Shown piece by piece: positions 15,625 through 24,854 of a stretch of DNA of 61,581 nucleotides. The position numbers and the translations under genes were made by a program. The notes under the pieces are model-generated. The model saw only the letters and a list, made by a program, of their open reading frames with translations. It had not been told where the DNA came from and did no database searches. Position 1 is the stretch's first letter. Every line of letters begins with the position of its first letter. Origin of the DNA: Bacillota bacterium (lineage in GTDB: Bacteria; Bacillota; Clostridia; Oscillospirales; Ruminococcaceae); the NCBI GenBank assembly GCA_023415575.1, contig JAEZKF010000053.1, positions 1 to 61,581 of the forward strand, read 5' to 3'.

Positions 15625-17004
15625 ATGCTAGCTAACAACCAGAAAACGATGGATAAGATCGTCGCCCTGTGCAAAGGCCGCGGCTTTGTGTACCCGGGCA
15701 GCGAGATATACGGCGGACTTGCAAACTCCTGGGACTACGGCCCCTTGGGCGTTGAGCTCAAAAACAACGTCAAGAAGGCGTGGCTGAAGAAGTTTGTGCA
15801 GGAGTCCCGCTACAACGTCGGCCTTGACAGCGCCATCCTCATGAACCCCGAGACCTGGGTGGCATCGGGCCATGTGGGCGGATTCTCCGACCCCCTGATG
15901 GACTGCCGCGACTGCAAGACCCGTCACCGCGCGGACAAGCTCGTTGAGGATTTCTCCGGCGAGAGCGCCGACGGCTGGACCAACGAGCAGCTCATGGCCT
16001 ACATCAAGGAGCACGGCATCAAGTGCCCCGACTGCGGCGGCACAAACTTTACCGATATCCGCAAGTTTAACCTCATGTTCAAGACCTTCCAGGGCATCAC
16101 CGAGGACAGCAAGAACGAGATCTACCTGCGTCCAGAAACCGCCCAGGGCATCTTTGTGAACTTTGCAAACATCCAGCGTACCACCCGCCGCAAGATTCCC
16201 TTCGGCGTTGCTCAGGTGGGCAAATCCTTCCGCAACGAGATTACGCCCGGCAACTTCATCTTCCGCATCCGCGAGTTTGAGCAGATGGAGCTGGAGTTCT
16301 TCTGCAAGCCCGGCACCGACCTTGAGTGGTTTGACTACTGGAAGAACTACTGCAAGCAGTGGCTTATTAACCTCGGCATGAAGGAGGAAAACTTGCGCCT
16401 GCGTGACCACTCTCCCGAGGAGCTTGCCTTCTACTCCAAGGCAACTACCGACTTTGAGTTTTTATTCCCCTTTGGCTGGGGCGAGCTGTGGGGCATTGCG
16501 GACCGCACCGACTATGACTTAAAGCAGCATCAGGAGCATTCGGGCAAGAACCTTGAGTACTTCGACCCCGAGACCAACGAGCGGTATATCCCCTATGTCA
16601 TCGAGCCGTCGCTGGGCTGCGACCGGGTTGTGCTTGCTTTCCTGTGCGATGCCTATGACGAGGAGCAGATTGACGAGAAGGACACCCGCGTTGTTCTGCG
16701 CCTGCATCCTGCGCTTGCACCCATCAAGGCGTGCGTGCTGCCTCTTTCAAAGAAGCTCTCTGAACCCGCCCTCGCATTGCGCGATACCCTCTCTAAGTAC
16801 TTTATGACCGACTACGACGATGCGGGCTCCATCGGCAAGCGGTACCGTCGTCAGGACGAGATTGGTACCCCCTTCTGCGTGACGGTGGACTTCGAGACCG
16901 CCGAGGACAACTGCGTAACGGTCCGCGACCGCGACACCATGCAGCAGGAGCGTATCCCGATGGATGAGCTGGTTAACTATATTCAGAACAAGCTCGTATT
17001 CTAA
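15625..17004 (+). CDS. glyS: Glycyl-tRNA synthetase, single-chain class II type
   Basis: 459 aa, GGTGG before ATG. It charges tRNA-Gly. The dimeric alpha2 type is shown by the opening (CKGRGFVYPGSEIYGG), the zinc-like insertion (CRDCKTRH ... KCPDCGG), class II motif 2 around FRNEITPGNFIFRIREFEQ, motif 3 near SLGCDRVVLAFL, and a C-terminal anticodon-binding domain ending ERIPMDELVNYIQ. It is monocistronic, with its own promoter and a strong terminator. Confidence 0.98.
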   Translation: MLANNQKTMDKIVALCKGRGFVYPGSEIYGGLANSWDYGPLGVELKNNVKKAWLKKFVQESRYNVGLDSAILMNPETWVASGHVGGFSDPLMDCRDCKTRHRADKLVEDFSGESADGWTNEQLMAYIKEHGIKCPDCGGTNFTDIRKFNLMFKTFQGITEDSKNEIYLRPETAQGIFVNFANIQRTTRRKIPFGVAQVGKSFRNEITPGNFIFRIREFEQMELEFFCKPGTDLEWFDYWKNYCKQWLINLGMKEENLRLRDHSPEELAFYSKATTDFEFLFPFGWGELWGIADRTDYDLKQHQEHSGKNLEYFDPETNERYIPYVIEPSLGCDRVVLAFLCDAYDEEQIDEKDTRVVLRLHPALAPIKACVLPLSKKLSEPALALRDTLSKYFMTDYDDAGSIGKRYRRQDEIGTPFCVTVDFETAEDNCVTVRDRDTMQQERIPMDELVNYIQNKLVF

Positions 17005-17054
17005 GCAAAGAGGACGGTAAAGCCGTCACCCGATAGGGATTTAACCAAAAAATC

Positions 17055-17091
17055 CGGCATAGCCGCAATTAGCGGCTATGCCGTTTTTTAT
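17055..17091 (+). terminator. Terminator of glyS
   Basis: CGGCATAGCCGC / GCGGCTATGCCG, a perfect 12-bp stem with a 5-base loop, followed by TTTTTTATT. Confidence 0.95.
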
Positions 17092-17599
17092 TAGCAGATG
17101 TGCAATCTTGGGTGGTTGAAAACTCCCCCGACGGGTACCTTTCTGTGGGGCGGCGTGACTTTTCCACTTTGGCTAACATATTGTTGAAAAGTGGGGGGAG
17201 ACGTACCTATTTTGCAATTGCCCGCAACATTATGAATGGGGTAATAAGTAAAAAGGAGAGGCTAAATAACCTCTCCTTTTGATTTCGTCAAGAAAGGCGG
17301 ATGCGCTCATGCGGACGGTCGAAAAGACCTAAATAGAGAACACATCATATAGAAAGCAGTATAGCTAATAATTACCACAAAATGTAAGCAATTATAAAGA
17401 AATATCCGGTCTTAAGGTCTATATCTAGTGGGTGAAAAGATGTTCGCTCCGAACGATTACCAAACGTTATATTTTGCTTTGCGATTTGCGGTTTCCACAC
17501 TTTCCACAGAGTTTTCAACAATTTCGGTGAAAAGAGGGTTATTTCAGGTTTTAGGTGGGAAAAATATCCGGTTATTCCCTAAAAATCGACAAATCAAAA
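17092..17599. other. Intergenic stretch without a gene; possible small structured RNA and TTTCCAC repeats
   Basis: 17110-17223 folds: GGGTGGTTG (17110-17118) with CAATTGCCC (17215-17223, wobbles included), CTCCCCC (17123-17129) with 17194-17200, and CCACTTT (17164-17170) with 17188-17194. A perfect 11-bp stem, AAAAGGAGAGG / CCTCTCCTTTT at 17251-17280, follows and may terminate it. The rest is AT-rich; at about 17490-17515 TTTCCACA-like words occur in tandem, recalling but not matching DnaA boxes. No convincing ORF. Confidence 0.4.
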
Positions 17600-17618
17600 G
17601 CGGGCACCCTTTGCCCGC
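17600..17618 (-). terminator. Terminator of tadA
   Basis: GCGGGCA / TGCCCGC stem; read on the minus strand it is followed by TTTTGATTT. Confidence 0.75.
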
Positions 17619-17633
17619 CTAAAATATCATATA

Positions 17634-18122
17634 TTACCCCTGCTCGGACTTTTGCCCGCGTTTTTTGCGCAGGTCAGCAAAAAAGTCGGAGAGAATCTGC
17701 CCGCACTCCTGCTCTAATACCCCGCAGGTGACAAGCGGGCGGTGGTTAAAGGGCATATCAAACAGGGAAGCGACACTGCGCACAGCCCCCGCCTTTGCAT
17801 CCAGTGCCCCGATATACACGCGCCTGAGTCTTGCGTTGATAATCGCCCCTGCGCACATGGGGCAGGGCTCAAGGGTTACATACAATTCGCAATCCGAAAG
17901 CCGCCAGCTATGCAGGGCGCGGCAGGCATTCTCGATGGCGGTCAGCTCTGCGTGCAGGGTTGCGCATTTGCCTGTCTCGCGCTGGTTAAAGCCGGTGCCC
18001 ATAATCCTTCCGTCCTTGACCACAAGGGCCCCGACCGGAACCTCGCCGCGGTCATAGGCCATCTGGGCAAGCTTCAGTGCAAGCGACATGTAGTATTCGG
18101 GTGTGTTCTGCTCGTACTGCAT
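17634..18122 (-). CDS. tadA: tRNA adenosine(34) deaminase
   Basis: 162 aa, AGAGG before ATG 18122. It converts A34 of tRNA-Arg(ACG) to inosine. The deaminase zinc motifs are present: HAELTAIENA (His and catalytic Glu) and EPCPMCAGAI (two Cys), together with VPVGALVVKDG and the typical NARLRRVYIGALDAKAGA. Length is normal. Its stop is followed by a terminator. The gene upstream on the same strand, a CPBP protease, is 28 bases away. Confidence 0.95.
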   Translation of the reverse strand: MQYEQNTPEYYMSLALKLAQMAYDRGEVPVGALVVKDGRIMGTGFNQRETGKCATLHAELTAIENACRALHSWRLSDCELYVTLEPCPMCAGAIINARLRRVYIGALDAKAGAVRSVASLFDMPFNHRPLVTCGVLEQECGQILSDFFADLRKKRGQKSEQG

Positions 18123-18150
18123 CGGTTTTACCTCTTTTTTAACAAGACCG

Positions 18151-19284
18151 TTACCACGGACGAAATACGGTGCGGATGCTGCTGATGATAAACCAGGCGG
18201 TAACCAAAAAGTAGACCACCATCACACCCGAGCCGCACAAGGCGCGGATGCGCCCCTTAAAGGACAGCGCCATCCGGGCGGGTGCAAGCGAAAAGATGTT
18301 TTCATCCCGCCGCACGGCAAACTTAACCGCAAACAGGGCGGCGACAATAAACACAATAAAGATGCCCTGCATAACGATGTTGCTCCATGTCGGGGTCAGT
18401 CCCTTGGCGGCGGCATGGTAGATGGTCAAAAGCAGGTTGTTAGCAAGGTGCATCACAATGCCCGTTACCACAGAACCTGACCGCAGCACAAAATAGCCGA
18501 TGACAAGCCCCGTCAAAAAGGCATAGGGCAGCATGAGGATGTTGGGGTGAACAAGGGCAAACAGCAAGGAGGAGCACAAAAGGGCAACCCCATCACCGAA
18601 TCGGCGTAAGGACTGCATAATCAGCCCGCGAAATAGAAGCTCCTCTACAAGGGGGGAAAGCACAACATAAAGGACGATATAAAGCACGATGCCGAAGGTA
18701 TCCGACGGCAAGGCAGCATTGCTTTGCGAGGCATACAGGCCCACAGACTGCAATAAGGCATCCAAAACATCCGAGGAAAAGGACGCGATGGTACAGATGC
18801 CGAGCAGAATAAGGGTTGCGCATACCACTAGCCACACCCGCGGTCGCCTGAGAGGGTAGGCGGCCTTTGCAGGAATACCCACCCGAGCCTGATAAATCAC
18901 AAACGGAAAGATAAAGGCGGCAAGATAGGACATGATGGTTGACAAAAGCCCGATTGCCTCAAGGCTTACCCGAAAGGGCAGAAGGCCGCTGATGCGTGTG
19001 GCAAAAAACGTAGCGGCGGGTTGGGTCAGGTATAAAAGTACAAGGCAGGTAAGCATTGCAGCCGCAAGCTTTCGGGAGGTCGCGGCAATCTGCCTGCGCT
19101 CCTCGTCCTCGGGCGAACGCCGCACAAACCCAATCCCCGGTACAAAGGTGTACTGCTGGGGAGAATAGGTACAAAAGCCCTGCACCGGCGCCCCGTTCGG
19201 GATAAAGCGCTGGTTCGGGTAATGCTCCTGCCCATACGAGGGTGGTGTTTGGTTGTTGTAATCGGTATAAAATGGCTGCTGCAT
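18151..19284 (-). CDS. CPBP family intramembrane metalloprotease
   Basis: 377 aa from ATG 19284, 8 bases after AAGGAG; ATG 19290 is the alternative. The first 75 residues are polar and rich in Y, Q, P and N, presumably a cytoplasmic tail. Several membrane segments follow. The glutamic/metallo-protease (Abi/CAAX) motifs are complete: EELLFRG, FALVHPN and the third His in IVMHLANN. Such proteins cleave substrates within or next to the membrane, and some confer bacteriocin self-immunity. The substrate is unknown. Confidence 0.88.
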   Translation of the reverse strand: MQQPFYTDYNNQTPPSYGQEHYPNQRFIPNGAPVQGFCTYSPQQYTFVPGIGFVRRSPEDEERRQIAATSRKLAAAMLTCLVLLYLTQPAATFFATRISGLLPFRVSLEAIGLLSTIMSYLAAFIFPFVIYQARVGIPAKAAYPLRRPRVWLVVCATLILLGICTIASFSSDVLDALLQSVGLYASQSNAALPSDTFGIVLYIVLYVVLSPLVEELLFRGLIMQSLRRFGDGVALLCSSLLFALVHPNILMLPYAFLTGLVIGYFVLRSGSVVTGIVMHLANNLLLTIYHAAAKGLTPTWSNIVMQGIFIVFIVAALFAVKFAVRRDENIFSLAPARMALSFKGRIRALCGSGVMVVYFLVTAWFIISSIRTVFRPW

Positions 19285-19462
19285 GTGCATCGCTCCTTTT
19301 CCGCAGTCTGAATAGGCTGCGGATAAAAGTCCTGATGAACCAGAGTATATCAGATAAAACCGCATCAATATACCGGTTTTTTGTAAACAACCCGTTTACA
19401 AGCGGGGGAAATATCAGGGTTTATAAACCCCAAAGTAAGACTATCCTGAAATGACACAGGTG

Positions 19463-20158
19463 TTAGGTTATGGAATTATCCTGCAAAGCGCCCTCGCCGG
19501 TGTAGCGCGCAATCAGAAAATGGGTGGGAAGGCCCTGCTCGGTGAACATCCGCTCGTGCTCGGTGGCGGGGCTTTCGGTAAAGTCGCTTGCGTGCAGATC
19601 ATCGGTTAAAAAGGTTATCTCAAACCCGCCTGCCTCATCCAGATACCGCTTGGTCGCAAGAAAGAGGTCCTCGCTGTCCGTTTTAAACCACAGCTCGCTG
19701 TCTTTCGTAAGAAAGGTCTTGTAGTTTTGCAGCTGGCGGGTATGGGTCAGCCGCTTTTTGTGGTGCTTGGTTTTGGGCCAAGGGTTGCAGAAGTTGATAT
19801 AGATGCGCCGGGCACAGTCATTTTCATTTAAAATAAGCTTCAGGCGCTCGATGTCAAAGGCGCACAAAAGGACGTTGTCTACCTCCCGGCCTGCTTCGGC
19901 AAACGCCTTTTCCACATTGCGTTTGGCAAGTCCCAGCATCTCGCTTTTGATGTCGATGGCAAGGAAGTTAGTTTCGGGGTGGAGGATAGCCATCTGTGAG
20001 ATAAACCCTCCCTTGCCGCACCCAAGCTCAATATGAAAGGGGCGGTCGGGATGAGCAAACGCCTTGTGCCATTGCCCTTTGAGCGTGGCGGGGTCATCGA
20101 TAAAAAACGGGCAGGCGGCAAGCTCCGGCCTAGCCCACGGCTTATGCCGAATGCGCAT
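19463..20158 (-). CDS. trmB: tRNA (guanine-N7-)-methyltransferase
   Basis: 231 aa. It methylates G46 in the variable loop of tRNA using S-adenosylmethionine. Motifs: IELGCGKGGF (SAM site), NFLAIDIKSEM, and the family-specific INFCNPWPKTKHHKKRLTH, then FKTDSEDLF. Length is usual. Transcribed on the minus strand after rfbB with a roughly 100-base gap. Confidence 0.96.
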   Translation of the reverse strand: MRIRHKPWARPELAACPFFIDDPATLKGQWHKAFAHPDRPFHIELGCGKGGFISQMAILHPETNFLAIDIKSEMLGLAKRNVEKAFAEAGREVDNVLLCAFDIERLKLILNENDCARRIYINFCNPWPKTKHHKKRLTHTRQLQNYKTFLTKDSELWFKTDSEDLFLATKRYLDEAGGFEITFLTDDLHASDFTESPATEHERMFTEQGLPTHFLIARYTGEGALQDNSIT

Positions 20159-20260
20159 AGAAAAGGTTCAGTCCCTTCAAAGGATGGTGGTGTGTTTGTA
20201 GTAAAGCGTGGTTTCATTATAGCACCACAATATAACGGCATGCAAGCTAGTGCGAGGTGT

Positions 20261-21289
20261 TTACTCGACTGCTGCAAACTCCCTTGCCCGCTCGGGATGG
20301 CTTGCATACCACAGGGCAGTCTCCTTGATGCTGCTTACAAAATCCCTTGTCGGCCGCCAGCCGAGCTCGGTTTTGATTTTGGTGCAGTCAAGCGCATAGC
20401 GAAAGTCATGCCCCGGGCGGTCGCTGACATGGGCAATTTTTGCGTCGGAAAAGTTTAAGGCCGAGAGAATCATCTTAACAAGGGCGAGGTTTGTCATCTC
20501 ATTTTCCTCCCCACCGCCGATGTTGTAAACCTCGCCGATTTCGCCAAACTCCAGCACGCGGGTAAGGGCTGCGCAATGGTCAAGGACGTGCACCCACTCG
20601 CGAACCTGCAGGCCATCGCCGTAGACGGGAAGGGGCTTGCGGGCAAGGGCCGCATAGACCATACGCGGGATAAGCTTTTCCGGGTGCTGATAGGGGCCGT
20701 AGTTGTTTGCACACCTTGTGATGATTGCGGGAAGCCCATAGGTTTTGCAGCTAGCGCGCACCAGCATCTCCGCACCGGCCTTGGAGGCCGAATAGGGGTT
20801 GTTGGGCGCAAGAGGGGAGTCCTCGCAAAATCGGCCTGACGCATCGAGTGCGCCGTAGACCTCGTCGGTGGAAACGTATAAAAACCGGCAGTTATTACGG
20901 TATGTAATACAAATGTCCTTGTCGGGGTTTGTGCGCCACTGGCGGAGGGCGCAGTCGAGCAGGACTTGGGTTCCCAGCACGTTGGTGGACACAAACTCGC
21001 TTGGCGTGTGGATACTGCGGTCGACATGCGACTCGGCAGCAAGATGGATAACCGCATCGGGGTTATATCGGGCAAAGATGTCCTGAATCGCATTAGGTGA
21101 CCGGATATCCGCCTTAACAAAGGTATGGCGGGGGTTATCCACTACACCGTCAAGGTTTGCAAGGCTGCCCGCATAGGTCAAAAGGTCAACATTGATGATA
21201 TGAGCCTCGGGGTAGGTGTCAAGCAGGGTGCGCACGAGGTTTGAGCCGATAAACCCCGCTCCTCCGGTCACCAGTATGGTGTCATACAT
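20261..21289 (-). CDS. rfbB: dTDP-glucose 4,6-dehydratase
   Basis: 342 aa from ATG 21289, with GGGGGAAAGG upstream. It makes dTDP-4-keto-6-deoxyglucose, a precursor of rhamnose and other deoxysugars. Motifs: GGAGFIGSN (NAD binding), AAESHVDRSI, VSTDEVYG, the YSASK catalytic Tyr-Lys pair, RCANNYGPYQHPEKLIP, and REWVHVLDHC. No rmlA, rmlC or rmlD lies nearby, so the other pathway genes must be elsewhere. Its start lies 23 bases from the hemW stop, suggesting co-transcription. Confidence 0.95.
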   Translation of the reverse strand: MYDTILVTGGAGFIGSNLVRTLLDTYPEAHIINVDLLTYAGSLANLDGVVDNPRHTFVKADIRSPNAIQDIFARYNPDAVIHLAAESHVDRSIHTPSEFVSTNVLGTQVLLDCALRQWRTNPDKDICITYRNNCRFLYVSTDEVYGALDASGRFCEDSPLAPNNPYSASKAGAEMLVRASCKTYGLPAIITRCANNYGPYQHPEKLIPRMVYAALARKPLPVYGDGLQVREWVHVLDHCAALTRVLEFGEIGEVYNIGGGEENEMTNLALVKMILSALNFSDAKIAHVSDRPGHDFRYALDCTKIKTELGWRPTRDFVSSIKETALWYASHPERAREFAAVE

Positions 21290-21312
21290 CGTCCTTTCCC
21301 CCTGTTGCAAAA

Positions 21313-22422
21313 TCAGTATAAAAGCGCTGCGATGCAATGGTTGGAAAACAAGAAGCCGCGCGTCGTCAGGCGGATGCCTTGCGCATCACTGATGCACAGC
21401 CCCTGCTTAACAAGAGGCTCTGCCTTTTTGATATACTCCGCCTTATCAAACGCGGGGTAACGCGCCCCGGCTTCATCGAATGCCAGCCCTTCGGCAAGGC
21501 GCAGGCGCAGCATGATGTATTCTTCCAAATCGCCGCCCTCGTCAATCTTCTCCGGCTGTTCCCCGCGAAGATACGACTTGATGTTGCGCGGGTAGGCAAG
21601 CCGGTCGGTTCCAATCAGCGAGTGGGCGGCTGGCCCCAGACCGAGGTATTCGCGTGTATCCCAGTAAAGCAGGTTGTGGCGGCAGACCATGCCGTCGCGC
21701 GCAAAGTTGGAGATCTCGTACTGTTCATAACCGCAGCGGGATAGCTCGTCCACCGCGGCAAGATAGAGGTCAGCGGTCAAATCCTCATCGGGCAGGGCAA
21801 GGCGGTCTTGCTCCGCGTAAAAGGGCGTGCCCTCTTCAATCTTGAGTAGATACGCCGAGATGTGAGTAACCGCAAGGTCGCAAAGAAACCGCACCGACTG
21901 CGTAAGGCTCTCCTTGGTCTGGCGGGGGATGCCGAGCATGAGGTCGGCGCTTAAATTTGTAAACCCCGCCCGCCGGGCATCCCGGATTGCATCCCTTGCC
22001 TGAGCTGCGGTGTGCGACCGGGTCAGGGCGCGCAGTTCAGAATCCACCCCGCTCTGCACGCCGAAGGAGATGCGGTTATAGCCTGCCTTTCTGAGGGCAG
22101 CGAGGGTGTCATAGTCAGTGTGGTTGGGGTTTGCTTCAAGCGTAATTTCGGCATCCGCAAGGCCGAAGGTGCGCACACACTCATCAAGAAGGGCACACAA
22201 TCTGCGCGCGCCAAACAGGATGGGCGTGCCGCCGCCGAGGTAGAGGGTTTGTGCCTTCCTGCCGGATAACCTCTGCGACCAATTTTGCAAGTCCCTGCAC
22301 AGGGCGGCAAGGTAGGCATCCATCAGGGAATCATCCGCTGTGACCGAGTAAAAGTCACAGTAGCCGCACTTGCGCGCGCAAAAGGGGATGTGGATATAAA
22401 GCCCAAACGGCGCATCATTCAT
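21313..22422 (-). CDS. hemW: Radical SAM protein HemW (CPO III-like)
   Basis: 369 aa. The radical SAM cluster motif is CARKCGYCDF near the N-terminus (CxxxCxYC with the additional Cys-free F of HemW), followed by LGGGTPILF, EITLEANPN, FGVQSGVD and GLGPAAHS. HemW proteins are heme-binding chaperones once annotated as coproporphyrinogen III oxidase. The start overlaps by 4 bases the stop of the small membrane protein gene upstream, indicating translational coupling. Confidence 0.93.
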   Translation of the reverse strand: MNDAPFGLYIHIPFCARKCGYCDFYSVTADDSLMDAYLAALCRDLQNWSQRLSGRKAQTLYLGGGTPILFGARRLCALLDECVRTFGLADAEITLEANPNHTDYDTLAALRKAGYNRISFGVQSGVDSELRALTRSHTAAQARDAIRDARRAGFTNLSADLMLGIPRQTKESLTQSVRFLCDLAVTHISAYLLKIEEGTPFYAEQDRLALPDEDLTADLYLAAVDELSRCGYEQYEISNFARDGMVCRHNLLYWDTREYLGLGPAAHSLIGTDRLAYPRNIKSYLRGEQPEKIDEGGDLEEYIMLRLRLAEGLAFDEAGARYPAFDKAEYIKKAEPLVKQGLCISDAQGIRLTTRGFLFSNHCIAALLY

Positions 22423-22775
22423 GATTTGATATCCTCCGTGGCGGGTGCGGGCGACCGGCGTCTTGCACGATGCCGGACGGCCGATTTGATGGCATCGAGT
22501 ACGTCACCTATCACAAAAGAGCATAAAAGGTGGGCAAGATACCACCGAACCGAAAACGCTCCGAGAATGGTTCTTGCGGGTACCATCGGCCCTGCATTGA
22601 GCCAGTCGCGGGCGGCATCGTTATGCGAAAGCAGCCTAAGCACCGGGTGAAAGGAAATGAGTATGATGCTCTTAGAGTCCCCGCCCGAGTAGTGATTATA
22701 GATGGTAAGTAGGCTTATAAGGACAAACCAAAAGGTAAAGGAGCAGAGTAAGGCTTTCGCTGCGCGTTTTATCAT
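22419..22775 (-). CDS. Small membrane protein of unknown function
   Basis: 118 aa, AAGGAG before ATG 22775. One clear N-terminal hydrophobic segment (LLCSFTFWFVLISLLTIY), a second weaker one near AHLLCSFVIGDVLDAI, and a basic C-terminus (RHRARRRSP). No family recognised. Its stop overlaps the hemW start, so the two are co-translated. Confidence 0.75.
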   Translation of the reverse strand: MIKRAAKALLCSFTFWFVLISLLTIYNHYSGGDSKSIILISFHPVLRLLSHNDAARDWLNAGPMVPARTILGAFSVRWYLAHLLCSFVIGDVLDAIKSAVRHRARRRSPAPATEDIKS

Positions 22776-22806
22776 ATGTTTCTCTCCTTAAATGACTTGC
22801 CGGCGA

Positions 22807-23652
22807 TCATCTCTCCTTCCCTGTGCGGAAGGCCTCAATCATCTCTGAGGTCAGGCTTACGGTGGAGGGCCATGGCTCTATCTCATCGCGCTTTTGCCAC
22901 ACAGCCTCGGATAGCTCGCTTTCATCGAGTGCGATGGTGTCGTCGCCGTCAAGCTCGGCAAAAAAGCCCATGAGCAGGGATTGCGAATACCCCCACGGCT
23001 GGCTTTTGTAGTAGCGCAGGTTTTTAACGCGCAGGCCGACCTCCTCCATCACCTCACGGTGGACGGTTTCCTCCACCGTTTCGCCGATCTCGGTAAAGCC
23101 CGCCACCAGCGCCCACCGGCGGTAGGGCCTGTTTGCATAGCGGGTAAGCAGAAGGCGGTCGCCGTTTGTTACTGCCACAATCACGGCAGGCGACAGGGTG
23201 GGAAACTCTATCTTGCCGCAGGCAGGGCACACGAGGGCGCGCTCGTCCTCCTTGTGGCGGGTGGGGGTTGCGCACCGGCCGCAAAAGGCGTGGTCTTGAT
23301 ACCACCGGTACAGGTGGTTGCCCGTAATGCCGCAAAAGGCGAGCCATTCGGGCTGGATGTTGCGAAATTCCTCAATCTCGCCCCAGCAAAACCTGCTGCC
23401 TGCACCGGGGTTTTCTATTTCCGGCGGGAAGGGGGGCATTAAAAGAAAGAAGGCCCTGCCGTCAAGCTCAAACAGGTAGATGCAGTTTGAGTAGTCCGTA
23501 AGCATCTCCCCGACGGTGGGGAACATCCCCTCGCCGCCCTCGGGGTCAAAGAGCGCCTTGCTCTTTGAAAAGCAGAGCAGGAAGTCATCCGGCTTGGGGG
23601 AGACCTGCTTATAGCTGTTGTTGAAGGTATGTGGAAAGATGTCTTGTATCAT
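22807..23652 (-). CDS. nudC: NAD+ diphosphatase / RNA deNADding enzyme
   Basis: 281 aa with AAAGGA before ATG 23652. A zinc ribbon is formed by FCGRCATPT and LVCPACGKIEFP. The Nudix box begins GFTEIGETVEETVHREVMEE, followed by the NudC signature SQPWGYSQSLLMGFFAE. These enzymes split NADH/NAD+ to NMN and AMP and remove NAD caps from RNA. The N-terminal 110 residues are the usual less-conserved domain. Confidence 0.95.
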   Translation of the reverse strand: MIQDIFPHTFNNSYKQVSPKPDDFLLCFSKSKALFDPEGGEGMFPTVGEMLTDYSNCIYLFELDGRAFFLLMPPFPPEIENPGAGSRFCWGEIEEFRNIQPEWLAFCGITGNHLYRWYQDHAFCGRCATPTRHKEDERALVCPACGKIEFPTLSPAVIVAVTNGDRLLLTRYANRPYRRWALVAGFTEIGETVEETVHREVMEEVGLRVKNLRYYKSQPWGYSQSLLMGFFAELDGDDTIALDESELSEAVWQKRDEIEPWPSTVSLTSEMIEAFRTGKER

Positions 23653-23818
23653 ATTGTGTGTCCTTTCAAAAGTGGGGATTGCAAACCTTTTGCACCCAGT
23701 ATAGCACTTTTTGCGGGCGCAGACTATACTCGGTCACATGGGAAAGGAGACTATATACTATCGTGGGCAATGATTTTGCTTTTATAAAGGATGCAGTGTA
23801 GTTTTTGTTTATAAAATG

Positions 23819-23859
23819 AAAAGGCAGAGCCCGGATAAACTCCGCTTGCTCTGCCTTTT
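23819..23859 (-). terminator. Terminator of the C-glycoside cleavage operon
   Basis: AAAAGGCAGAGC / GCTCTGCCTTTT, a perfect 12-bp stem with a 17-base loop, directly after the last gene of the minus-strand operon. Confidence 0.85.
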
Positions 23860-23881
23860 ACTGGAGGGATTGAATCATGTG

Positions 23882-24850
23882 TTATTTATTTAATATAGTA
23901 GTGCACATCTTTACAAAGCGCATGAGCTGCTCTTTTGCAATAAAGGCATTTGTAAAATGATGCCCTTCAAACTCGCTTGCAATGTACCCGTTGTAGCCAA
24001 GCTCCTTGAGCTTTGTCAGAATCTTTTCATAAGGAATACCGGTATCAAGCTTCTCTTCGTCGAGATAATAGAACTTACCATGGATGTATGGGGTGTGGGA
24101 AATCAGCTCCTCTAAATCCTCAATACGTGCCACGGCGTTAAATTTGTCGTAAAGCTCTTCGGTATAGCTGCGCTCCGTTTCGGTCAGGTCTTTTTTCAGT
24201 ACCTCCTTAAGCGGAACGCCATCCTTATGCAATGCTACAATTTCATCCAACAATTCTTTACGGAAGCCGGACTCCAGTGCTTCTTGTAGAAACAGCTGAT
24301 GCGGGCGGTCTTGGAAGATGCCAAAATCCGGTACCACACCAAGAATGCCTCGGCCTTCACCGTTGAAGATCTCCATATACTCCTGCCAAACAGGGACACG
24401 GACATGATGCGGATGGTGCATTTCAATGGCAAGCTTCACGCCAAACTGCTTGCAATATGGAATCATCCGCTTAAAGATTTTGGGGGAGATGGCATGCTGT
24501 GTGCGAACTAAATCAAAACCGGCCTTTTTTGCATAAATCAGATCGTTGAGTGTATATTGAAAAATCTCTTCCTCATTCAAATCGCGGTCAGAGCGCAGCC
24601 CCATATCAATATACGCGCTCCAGCAAACCGGCTTTAGGTCGTATTTTTCCAGCAGGCCTTTGAAATAGGAGAGCCATTCGTCCGTGGGAAAAGGATAGTT
24701 TGGAACCATCTGAGCTGCAACTATCTCAATACCCTCAAAGCCCATCTCCTTGGCCTGTGCAAGGCATTCCTCCAAGTCCCACTTCTCCAGAACATATTCA
24801 TTCGTAAGGCTGTACAAGGACACGCCTAATTTAATATTGTGTTCGGACAT
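23882..24850 (-). CDS. TIM-barrel protein, C-glycoside deglycosidase alpha-subunit-like (copy 1)
   Basis: 322 aa, AGGAGG before ATG 24850. It belongs to the xylose isomerase-like TIM-barrel superfamily. The metal-binding residues expected at strand ends are visible: E and H in AIEMHHPHH, D in VPDFG, H in YIHGKFY, and E in ASEFEGHH. It is paired with a DUF6379-like small gene 4 bases upstream, the layout of DfgA/DfgB of Eubacterium cellulosolvens and DgpC/DgpB of strain PUE, which cleave the C-C bond of 3-oxo C-glucosides with Mn2+. A sugar-phosphate isomerase is the alternative, but the beta partner argues for deglycosidase. Last gene of the operon. Confidence 0.78.
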   Translation of the reverse strand: MSEHNIKLGVSLYSLTNEYVLEKWDLEECLAQAKEMGFEGIEIVAAQMVPNYPFPTDEWLSYFKGLLEKYDLKPVCWSAYIDMGLRSDRDLNEEEIFQYTLNDLIYAKKAGFDLVRTQHAISPKIFKRMIPYCKQFGVKLAIEMHHPHHVRVPVWQEYMEIFNGEGRGILGVVPDFGIFQDRPHQLFLQEALESGFRKELLDEIVALHKDGVPLKEVLKKDLTETERSYTEELYDKFNAVARIEDLEELISHTPYIHGKFYYLDEEKLDTGIPYEKILTKLKELGYNGYIASEFEGHHFTNAFIAKEQLMRFVKMCTTILNK

Positions 24851-24854
24851 CTGT

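Noticed and set aside
15628..16410. 260-codon minus-strand ORF
   Set aside because: Antisense shadow of glyS caused by its GC-rich codon usage.
17490..17515. DnaA-box cluster / replication origin
   Set aside because: The TTTCCACA-like words differ from TTATCCACA, are only two, and no dnaA or dnaN gene is near.
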